The notes beneath the pieces were generated by a model. That model saw only the letters and a program-made list of their open reading frames with translations, was not told where the DNA came from and did no database searches. Positions 39,901 to 51,900 of a stretch of 64,000 nt of DNA are shown here, piece by piece. Position 1 is the first letter of the stretch. Every line of letters begins with the position of its first letter. Source of the DNA: Trichoplusia ni (taxonomy: Eukaryota > Arthropoda > Insecta > Lepidoptera > Noctuidae); assembly GCF_003590095.1 (NCBI RefSeq), contig NC_039480.1, positions 4,565,328 to 4,629,327 of the forward strand. The letters run 5' to 3'. The position numbers were made by a program, and so were the translations under genes.

Positions 39901-42900
39901 TCAATGCTCGTTCTCTATATGAGAGGCCTGCAGTGGGACAGTTACAGGCTGGTGTTATTAACAGCTTTGGTAATGGCGCCCCACCGTGGGGCAGCTCACA
40001 AGCGTGCTGATACATTTTTTATTAAACACATCTATATTTGGTAATATCTTACAAGTAATATAAGTACCAAAATGACAAATATTGCATTGCAACTTCAGTC
40101 TTATGACTTGGAAATAAGGTTTCGTTTTCTAACGATGCAAGCAATGACAGCATTCCAATCTTTACACAAACGTCATTTATTTAAAATACACAATCAACTG
40201 TCAATACCAAGGTATATTATTATCGCAAAATCAACCTTATGTACAAGTTTTAAAATCGTTTTTATGACGCGTTACTCTTTTCTAGAGACCACACAAGATT
40301 TTACATGAAGTGTGGTAATTTTTGGTAGTTTTTGAAATACTATAGATATCTTAGCTTGGATTTTATACATGGGTATATGATTTTAAATCACTTTTCAAAG
40401 CTGGCATTAAAATTATATAAATGCATTTAATTCGAGACAGTATATAGTCAATTTAACTCATCCTTGTGTGTTGCCATGTCTAGAACTTTTTCACCCAAAA
40501 ATCTGCCTTTCTGTCTTTGTGTATGTAATTTGAATGTTAGAAAGGATTTGAAAAAATATTTAACTACTTAATTAAATATCCTAAAGCCGGTTTTTTTATT
40601 CCCTGACTACCTTCATCCCGAGCGGTTTTCAAAAACTTTCATATTTTGAGTTTTTGATTATCGCCTCATAATAACTACTACTTAAAATATAAACATTGAT
40701 TTATTAACTATAATTAAGCACCATTTTGGCAATGTTATGTTTCTAATTAAATATTTAAGTATGGCAATCTTAATTACATTTCGTTTTCAATAAGGTATTT
40801 GACTAAATATAATAATATAAATCTGTTTAGTTCGTTAGACACATTGCCAAAAAATATTGGATACGTAATTTTCAATTTATCACATCATTAAGAAGTAAAG
40901 AAGATAGAAAGCACTTAAGTAAGGTAGTGTGGCTAAATTACCACTTGCTAGTAAAAAGCGTACTGGCAAGTGACGTCACAAGAGACTTCAAATCACTGTA
41001 TCCCCATCATTTTCTGTTAAGGAAATAGAAGAAAAATAATTATCTAATATATTTTGGAAATCTGACCCCAAATAAAATAATTGGGATAAGGGCAGGGGAA
41101 TAATGATGATGTTGATATTTTGGAAATCTGTCTGATGGCCTAAACAGTATTTTTATTAAATACCCTATTGTCGAAAAAAAAAAGAACTTGTGCTTTCAAT
41201 TCCCAAAAAAAAAAATGACCCATGGTGTCTGTTTTCAAGACAAAACCACCACCTGTTGTAGTGTACAAGAAACATGACTCTCTAGGCCATGTAATGCACT
41301 ATCACGCTTCCAAAATCAAAATAATATTACTCTTATAACGTGGTACTAGAGTCCATAATCGCTGTACCGACACAAAAACGCGGATGACGTAGCACGGCGG
41401 TTCAGGTATAGTCAGTAAGAGTCTGACTCTACCCATTTCCTCCCCCGAGAGAGTGGGTGTCTATGAGGATTACCACGCTTTAACAAAAAAAAACAGGTCC
41501 ACAATCGCGGTCAAAATTTGACAATCATCTATCGGACATTAGAAATTTTGTTTTCAATTCCGTCACTTGATATAAAATTTACGTTAAACCTCACTGATTT
41601 CATGATTTAAGGCGCAAAGGGTAACTATAATTCGTCATCCGTCTAATTTAATATTCCTTCAAACATTTGTTGGGATTTTAATATCAAATTTTCTTTTTTA
41701 AACTTTCCGATTCCTAGCCGCCTCTTCCAGAGCCTTCTTCTTCTTATGCTTATTAATTAAAGGCATGAACAGCCATAGCGAGGCACCACCTATGAAAATA
41801 AGTCCGAATGTTAAAAACATTTTCACGAAATTTCTCTCTCTTTCAAACCACAGTCCACATATCGGTGGCCCAACTAGTTGCAAAAGACCGTTTACGAAAA
41901 GACTTATTCCGTATGTCGACATTAACCTCTCAACGCCTAAAATCTCAGCCATGACTAAGGTAGTCACACTATTATTGACACCTGAAGCTAAGCCGAAGAA
42001 TGCACAAAAAACGCTTATAGTAACATACGATTCCAAAAAAGGGATGATAGCTAACGTTATACCAGAGAATAATAAACCGCCGACGAAATAAAACGATTTC
42101 GGAATTAAATTTAAATCGCAGAGCGCGGAGCCCCCGATACGTCCAACGAGGTCCAGCGCTGAGACCGTACTGAGTAAATAAGCCCCTCTCGCTTTATCAA
42201 ACCCGATGTTTTGTGCGTGTGAAGGTAATAGAATAATAAAATTCGTGCAAGAAATAGCTACAGTGCTACTCGAGATTAAAATGACTAAGTAGGTCGGATC
42301 TTTAAGGAGGGATAGATCAAAGAATTTATTAGTTTCGACCTTTTTTGACGGTTTCTTTTTGCAGCAAAAGCAGCAATATGCTACGTCGGCAACACTCTCA
42401 GTTACGGACTTCAGAGAGAATTGTGAAGCGAATTCGTTCGGTTGCTCGAATGCTGAAAGCGTAGACCCATGGAATGGTGTTGAAACATGGGCAAAACTGG
42501 ACGTGGAAAAGTTCCTTTTTGGTCCTGTCGTTGCAGTACTCAACTTGCGACCAAACCCTTCTTGAGATCCCAACTTCTTTAAAACCCCATCATTAATGGA
42601 ATGTGAACTGTAGGTTGATTTCGGTATGGGACGAGTATAAGACAGCTTCCTCTTCGATGGGTTGTGACGTAATTGTTGCGATGACGTCATAGCTTGTATG
42701 TTCGTTTGCGACGGTTTCTTGTCCTGTATGTGCCCGTTCTCGAGTTTCTCTGGCGTTGTAACTGTCATTTGGAAAGATTCGATGTTTTCTTCCTCTTCCA
42801 AAAGTATGTCGTCCTGAAATAGTTGAACGGTTGGTAATTATATTTGGTTTGTTTCGGTAGAACGGTGATTATGTTTTGTGATCACGAAATATGATTTTGA

Positions 42901-45900
42901 TTTTCAATTTTGGATCTGAATATGATTATTTTTAAGAACGAACCCTTGATCCCTATAAATACACGTGAGTTATAAAACACAACAATTAACAAAAAAAAAA
43001 CAGTTATCAAAATTTAAAAAAAAATATGTTTCTAGAAAATTGAACCAGTCTTCAACAGGTCATTGGTAAAAAAATATGATGAAATGTAAGTTTGTTTGTG
43101 TTTTCACATATTTTAAACTATAATTATGTATTATTCGTGATCACAACCAACATAAATAACGTTCATGGCTGAATAAACAAGCTATATGCTAGTATTTAAC
43201 AAAATATACAACTAAGGGCCGATTTTTCAATCGTCAGTTAACTTCTATCTGAGGAATAAATATGGCCGTTTGACATATTTTCTATACAAAAGCTGTCAAA
43301 TCTTCAAACATATTCGTCAGATAAAAGTTATCTGGCGATTGAAAAATCGGTCTTTAATCATAATCTATTGCAACATATATTATTACATATATACATTTAA
43401 AATGTTAATAACTACTTTTGGCTTCATTATTTTTTTTTTCTGAAACTAGACACAATAGGGATGATGACATTTATGTTTTTAATAAATTGATTAAATCGCA
43501 GTGAATGGATCATTTTCGAGACGTCACTTTTGTATATAAATTTTACAAATTGGTTACGTCACAATCCTTTAAAGCAGTTTATCTTTGAAAAATTTTCTTA
43601 TTCAGACAAGAATACTAATATTTTTAAAAAGGTTTTTACATTTTTATACGCAGCCGTCATCCCTATTCTGCCGTCTCTTAAAATACTGGCAAATTGGAAA
43701 ATATTTCTCAAATACTGTCCAAGAATGTTAAATTTTGTTTATTAGTATAATTTATTTATGAAGCCCAACAAAATATGTCTAGTTAAATATTATATTGATT
43801 CAAATCAAGCTACTATGTAAACAAATAATTATGGTAATATTCAAAGGTAATAAATAAAAAATTTAAAAGATTTTTTGAGTAAACATATTCTTTTATGTCT
43901 AGTTTTTATAGCTGACATTTCTACACTTAGCAAATGTGACCGCTGTGTTTTTATTAAAATCTACTCCCACGTTTATGAATTTAATCCTTGTTTCGAGGGG
44001 GATTTCACAAACATTCAAGTCACATGCACAAAGGCACCCGGCCTCAGAACAAGCATTCGTGGATCACACAAATGCTTGTCGTAAGCGGGGATCGGACCAG
44101 CGACACGTCGCGCTCAGTGGGTTTGGCGTGGTGACCTCAACCACTCGACTTATCCGTGCAGTCATTGCATTTTATAGAAATGACATTAAGCTTAAATACG
44201 CATTCCCTTATTTCCAAACATCGGCAGGGATTTGATCAGCTGACGATTTTATAAATACGAAATGTCTCTACAGCTAAAATTAATGACTCAAAAAATCTTT
44301 TTTTTTTAACTTTGCCATGAATTTTATGACCCTCAACGACCAACTCAAGTAAAACACATCAATTTTGATTCAACTCAAAAACAAAAAAAAAAATAGTTCA
44401 CAAAACAGAAATGACATTTACAGTATGACAGAAAGACATTATCAAACAATTTGAGTCAAATGAAAATGTACGAGTTTTACCTATTTGATCATTAAGGGCT
44501 GAAATATGGCAACACAAATATATAATCACTTTCGTTATTCAATATTAGCATTAGCACATCCATTATTTATATATAAAAATGCGGTTTTTTTGAAAATGAA
44601 ACGATTGCTCGGTTACAACACAGGTTTAAATATATTGACTCATGGTAGTTTCACTTATCGACAATGTTTAAAGAGAGGATAATGTATTTTGTAAATTATT
44701 TCTTGATAAAATCATTGAAAGAAAGCGCTTTGGCATGTGTACAAATGATTTTTTGAATTGTATTGTAATGTTTTTATTACAAAAACTAAAGCACCTGTTT
44801 TATCAAAATTGGTTAAGGAGTTTCTGAGATTATCTCCATCAACTTCACAAATATGACTTCTTAATTAATATGGATGGAATTAATTGTGACTTGTTATTGA
44901 AACAATGAATACAGAAAAGTATGTAAAATGAGAATTGACAACTCGGTATATGATTATAAATTTAAATAAATTGTTAAAGGAAGAAGAATTCTTCAATAAT
45001 TATGATGGTAACATTCTAATAATACAGTTACTTGGCTTATTTAAAAATATGTGTGTTCACACCTTTTTGTAAAAACTAGAAAATATCCAAAGTGAACACT
45101 TTTAGAAATGTTGGCTTTTTGTTAACTTTACTGTTTCTCGATGTAAAATAATATATTTATAATAGTTAAAAAAATAATTATAACTATACACGGTGATTTT
45201 TTGGTCGTCTTAGAAAAGTAGCCCAGTTCATGTATCCGACGTAAATTACCCCTAGGCGGGATTATTATTTTTTTATCATCAATTAAGATAATAAGTACGA
45301 CGACAAACTGAACAAGAGAAATCTGAAATATACTCTTAAAAATGATAAAAACGCCGCCGCCCGCGCCCCTCACCATTGTTACAAGGCTCGGACCGCGCTC
45401 ACAACAGAGCTGTTTCTAAAAAACTACGAATTGCATCATAATATTGAATAAAAATTTCATTTTAAATTTATTCAAATCTCATAAATACCTATTTTTTTTT
45501 ATCATGAACGTGTTCTAGTCATTGGATACGCGAACTGGGCTGCTTTTGTAAGACGACTTAAAATTCACGGTGTATATATATAATTATAATATATTTACAA
45601 TTCCTAAATGGATAGCAGATCCATTCAGGAATTAATAAGTATTATTTTTGTATTTTCTATGGCCTAGAATTTTCAAATGAATACGATAATGAATTTTAAT
45701 GATATTATTATTAAAATCGCTATCATGACTCCATGAGACAATATATTGACAAAAGTGATTATTTTAAAACAATAATATGTTAGTGGCAGAAGCGAAGCAA
45801 GTATGAGAAACTAAAAAACGACACTTAGGAATCTCCCCAAAAAAAAACATTGATATTTATTTACAAAAAATATTTACAAGGACATGTAGGAATACCTAAC

Positions 45901-48900
45901 GGAGTTTTTTTAAAAGAGCTATGTTTAATTAATTGTGAAGGGCTTTTTCTGTTTTCAGGTTCAAATTATTAGTTTTGAAAAAATGACTCTACTTAATCCC
46001 TACTAATATAATAAATGCGAAAGTAACTCTGTCTGTCTGTCTGTGACGCTTTCACGTCTAAACCACTGAACTGATTTTAATGAAATTTGGTACAGAGATA
46101 GAGTTGACTTTTGAAGAGCTCTCTTGGAAAAGCGATATAGCCCACCTCTACGCGGGCGAAGCCGCGGCGGAAAGCTAGTACAAAAATAAATCCTATTTTT
46201 GCTAAACCATTTTCGATCGCCAGGCATAACCACCAGCGGGATTGTCCGAAAGGGTTACCGTGGCCCCGGTACGTAAAGGGCGAAGGAAGGAACAGGGGTG
46301 GATTTTAGTCGGTGGGAATCTAACACTCCCTTCCCCTCAACCGTAAGTGGGAGGAGTCATTTGATGGCCATTTGAAGGAAAGGTATTAAAACCAGAATCC
46401 TTGCTAAACAGGAACATTAGCCGGAAATTTGAAAAAACTGGGTTAAAACATTATATTTTTAACAACAAAAATATACAGCCGTTTACATGTAGAAACTATT
46501 GAGCCAAACTTGAACCAAAATGTGGTGCCAAATAGGAGCTATTCTACATTCAACGAAAGAAGGATCAACAAAATTGGTTCATTCAGAGCACTGAAAACCA
46601 AAAGAATTGAAGATCGCCTCGTCGTTTAGGTCGGTTGAAAGTTTAAGTATAAATCATACCAATAGCGGACACAAAATTTAGTCGCAACCCCATCACCTCA
46701 TTTCACCCAAATTTTGAAAATTAACCCAAATGTAACATCCCAATCACATCCATTTCTATCCATCAAACCTCGTGTTAAGCCCATCAAAATTAATAATTAT
46801 TTAATTATTAAAAACGCATGTTAATAATTGAACTATGTTAGGTATTATTTCATCTACTCAATGCTAACTCAAAATATACTACAGCCCACAATAAATTAAG
46901 GTTATTTGTAAAATATTTCGTCTGTAGCATTATCGAATACATCAATTGACAACTAAATATTCAAATATATAGTGTTTCATTGGTACATACCTACATATTC
47001 CTTCATAATAAGGCATAAGAAACGTTGACAAACCTCTTTCATAATAGTGGTTTCCTAGGTTTACGCGAATGTTAGACATTGAAATGAAATTACTTTTAGG
47101 GATTTTATCGCGGTATAATTTTAGATTTTAGTTCCCGACGTTTCGAAACCTTTGCAGGTATCATTATTACGGGCAGACTGAGAAGGCGTTCGTCTTGACA
47201 GAAGATGTTGCTCGTTCTACCTTCATATTTAAGCAACTAAAATTTAAAATTAAATAGCGATAAAATCCGTAAAAGTAGTTTCATTTCAATCTCTTTCATA
47301 ATCTCAATTCTCTAGTTTATTATAGTTTTTATGTCTTTTATCCATTATCAACAGTTTTTGTTGTCAACAATTATATCCAATAACTCCACATAACTATATT
47401 ACTAAAACGATAAACAACAATTTGTATTCTTTTAATAGACTTCAATAAAGATTCAATATTTTTTGCAAATCTGTATGACTGAACAGTTTTCTTTTTTGTC
47501 AAATACCCTATTGTATAATAGATAATTAGAAAAGATAAGCTCTAGAGTTAGAAAATATAGGAATCATCTTATGCTCAATTTTTTAAGTTACTTAAAAAAA
47601 GCTTAATAATTTAAAATAACCCTTAAAAACCCCTGGAAAACATAAATAAAAATTATCAAATTAAATATACCACTGACACAAACCAGTCGTTTATTTATTT
47701 AATATTTGTTTGTATAAAAAGGAACACCAAAATTTACTACATTTTTTAAGTCTAAACGAAAAGGGTCCATTTATTTATATTCGCTTTTACATAGAGATTA
47801 ACTTTTAATACTCAAATTGAGTAGAAATTAATTTATTTTTATATACAAAGATAAAATCTATTTTCGTTAAGAGCAAAAATTGTTGTTTATAATTTTAGCA
47901 ACATAGTCTTATATAATGTTTATTATTTTACAAATAACCTTAGTTATAAACATAATAAAAATGGATTGCTTACTTTTGCTCTGATGCACCGCCCGCTCAT
48001 GAGAGCCAGTTTCATTTTCAAAAATACACTTTAGTTTTTGAAAACTTGTCCGAGAATTTTAAAAATTATAACGGTACGAAATATGAAGAACCAAGTCTGA
48101 ACAAGGATTATTTAACTTTGAATAAATACCTATTAGCATCTTCACATACTAATTTAATTAACTGAACGAAAATTTTATTTACTTTAATTTAGACACAAAG
48201 GCTTAGGTAGTGAACAAATCTAAGTCACAATCATGGCTCGTGTCGGTCACTGCAAAATTTTGATATTATTACAAGAAAAAATATGATCATTTTACTTAGG
48301 TAGATTAGATTAGAATATTCTTTATTGTACACCATGGGATTACAGCAGTGATTCTTAATACATACAATGTTAGGGTACAATGGCGGTCTTATCGCTAAAA
48401 GCGATATCTTCCAGACAACCTTTGGATGGACAGGACATATGATAAGATCATAGAATTTCCTTTGTAAATACTTCTGAGACAAATGCATGTAAGGTGTCTA
48501 GGTGTTGTTGAATGAAGGTAAATAAGTCACTTGAGCGACAACTTGAAAGAAGACAGTTTCCAAAGAACGTTATCTTATTTTCATAAATTTCTCGCCATAT
48601 TTATTAAGGAAAACTAATGAAAAATAAGTTAAATAATCCTCGTTCTGAACATCGATTTAACCGCGGTTCAGTAAGTTATAATTAACACAAAAATTAATAT
48701 GTTAACATTTTAGCTTTAACTGAAATTTGACGTTCATTGTCATTTAATTAACTCAAAAATCAAAAGTTAACTTCTAAACATAATTCACAGATTTTTTTGT
48801 TAAATTAAAAATATTAAGAAGATACAGTGGTAAATACAATTAAAAAGTGTGAATCAAGTTGAGAAATTATCATAGACGTCAAACGAAACGAAATCCATAC

Positions 48901-51900
48901 TATCTCGTATGGATTAAAAAGATAGTCTGAAAAAAAATCCACTCCAAATCAAACGAAAATTTATCAAAAAAGGATCAAAACAAGTCATGGTTATCTTAAA
49001 CAGCGTGAATAGGACCGAACCGATGCGATTCAAAAACTATATTTTATTAAATTCTATTATTTTATTAGTACTAGTTTTCTTTGTAAAATCCTGTAATTTC
49101 GAGTTGTGCAATAAAGAACATTCTATCCATCTATCTGCTGTCAACTGGCCTGTTGGTCTAGTGGTTCGATTCCCACCCAGGACAAATATGTGGGATGAGC
49201 TCAATCATTTGTTTTTCAATCTGGGTGTAATTTATCTATAATATGTTTGTATTTAGAAATAAAAGCATGTTTATCAGTCGTATAGTACTCATAATACAAG
49301 CTTTGAGATTTGAGACTAGATGGCGTTGAAAGTTGTAGAATATATTTATATATCTATAGAGAATCGTGAAAGGATTTGGGGGAGGCTTTTGCCCAGCAGT
49401 AGGAGGCCACAGTAGGCTAGAGAAAAAAAAAGTAGTGGAAATATCACATTACCCACCATAAGTCGACTGTCCTATTCACGCTGTTTGACTAACTTCTCCA
49501 TAAAACTAGCTGTTCTTTATATCTAGATCTAGACTGACCTGCGGACAATCCTCGTCTTCTTCTGGTTCCTTGTATTTTCTCACCATATGCTCCTCAACTG
49601 GTTGGAAGAGTAACGCGGCCGCCCAAACGTTCAGCATTATACCGCCCAGAACGAGGACCGCGCCCCTGGAAATGAATAACAAAAGGTACTGTTGACTGCA
49701 CGGATAGCCGAGTGGTTGAAGTCACCAAGCCAAGCACACTGTGCGCGACGTGTCGCGGGTTCGATCCTCGCGTAGGACAGGTATTTGTGTGATCCACGAA
49801 TGCTTGTCCTGAGTCTGGGTGACTTGCTTCGCGATAAAAGATGTCAATTCTTAAGTGAGGGCGTCACAATATTACAAAAGCAAGTTATAATCATAACGGA
49901 TTTAGATTTTACAAGTAAATACACTTTCTTCGTTGACACATATCCAAAAAGATTTCTGTCTATCTACGACTTAGTGTATAATATATCTATGGTCACCTGG
50001 CAACCGTCACATAGGCAGTAGAATGGCCAATTTTGATACACCTTCATATTAGAATATGGTATTACACAATATTTGACTGGCCTGTTGGTCTAATAGTAAG
50101 TGGCCCTGACTGCTATACCGGAGGTCGTGTGTTCGATTCCCACCACGGACAAATGTTTGTGTGATGAGCACGATCTACTGTTTTGTGTCTGGGTGTAATT
50201 TGTCCATAAATATATAAGTATGTTTATCAGTTATCCAGTACTCATAACACAAGCTTTGCTTAGTTGGCAACTAGATGGCGTTATTTCAAAGTTATAGAAC
50301 ATTATTATAAATGGCTTCAGTCCACAAAACTCCAACTCACTTGTAACCATACTCCTCCAGGAGATATCTGAGTACCGGTGGCAGTATGATACTTCCAAAC
50401 GCACTCCCGGACATGCAGATGCCATTGGCGAGGCCCCTTAGACGCACGAAGTAGGACGTTACTATGTACACGGTAGGAGGGAACGCTAGGCCCGCGCCTG
50501 TACCCACCATTGCGCCGAAACTGTGGGGGGAAAGAGAAAGAATATAAATATATTAAGAGGAATGTAATCTGACTTCTTGTGAACAAACACGCAAACTATA
50601 ACACAATGGATTTAAATATTGAGAAGAAAAATCATGAGGTAAAAGTTAAGACGTTTTTATAAGAAAGTTTAAAAATTCAATGGTTCATAAATAATGGGTT
50701 CCTTTCATGTAAGACAGCGGCAAAATAAATAAATAAGAAAACCTCGTGAAACCCATCAATTTTTTAACCTTAATAAGCAATGCTTAAACTTATTTTTATA
50801 TAAGCATTTATTGTTAACTGGAATTTATGATATTTTACAATTTCAACACTAGCTATCACGATTCACGAGATAATACCCTGAGACGGACGGATAGACAGTG
50901 ATGCCTCGGTAAAAGGTTTACTTTTTTAAGTATTTGGGTACAGAAAATCCTCATAAAAAGCAATGCAAATATAATAGGTATTTACTCTTACCTAAAATAT
51001 AAATAGGTGATAGAAAAAGCACAGCTACTGAATATCATTCCGAAGGCAGCAAAACTGCCGCCGATCAGCGTCACCGTCCGATACGACCACTTCACTGAGA
51101 GAATCGATGATAAAGGACCTGGAAGATACAACATTATAGTAAATATACTGAAAATATTTATTAAGTACCCACGAGCCCACCCGCCGAAAATGATCCCACG
51201 GGAATATTAAACCGGGATAAAGACTATCCTATACGATAATCCTGGTTATAAACTATCTGTGTACCAATTTTCGTCTCAATCCGTTTAGTGATTTTTGCGT
51301 GAAAGAGGAACGAACATACATATACATACATGCAAACTATCGCGTTTATAATATTAGTAGGATTATCCTAAGATCCCAAAGATAAAAGCTTTCCTCAAAA
51401 CGTTTGTCTTTTATAATTTATGGCCACTTGCGTCTCTCATATGTGACAGGATCCTCCTTCCAGCTTGAGATAACCTCCAATTATAGTATCACCCCCTAAT
51501 TACAGCTGTGCACAGGCCTCATCCCGTATGGGGAAGGATTGAGCATAGATCACCACGGTTGCAATGAATAATAGAATTTGGATTCGACTGCAGTGGAGTC
51601 CAGTCTTATCTTCAGTTCTTCGTATAAGAGCGAAAAAAACTATTTCCTTATGTAAAAAATACATATTTGATGAATGACTTTTGAAAGTCACCAAAATTTG
51701 ATCAATGTCGATTATTTACATCGACTGTGTGTAATCATTGTACACAAGCATTATATATCCGTGGTGAAAATCTATTTGGAAAACGGAAAAGTCGGAGTCC
51801 CAATTTCAACTCCAACATCACGGCTTGTTCATATGCTCAAGCTGTGATTGATTGATGACTGAATGATTGATAGTACGAAAAACGTTTTTTTATATTTTGA

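Larger units (their letters stand above)
37000..41060. other. Spacer between the two transporter terminal exons
   Basis: It holds a MITE (37571), SINE and LINE-end pieces, and AT-rich DNA. I searched both strands for MCT-like exons (TM1-6 blocks) and saw none. Confidence 0.55.
42814..49538. other. Long transporter intron upstream of terminal exon A
   Basis: 6.7 kb containing MITEs (43215, 43454, 47078), a SINE (43975) and a Helitron-like element (45998). The parts 44170-45990, 46200-47070 and 47300-48980 show no gene. 46200-46380 is a GC-richer repeat-like block (GGTGGATTTTAGTCGGTGGG) with a relative at 16880-16990. Confidence 0.5.

Noticed and set aside
41765..42565. Plus-strand frames opposite transporter terminal exon A
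   Set aside because: They are antisense shadows of the well-supported MFS coding frame.
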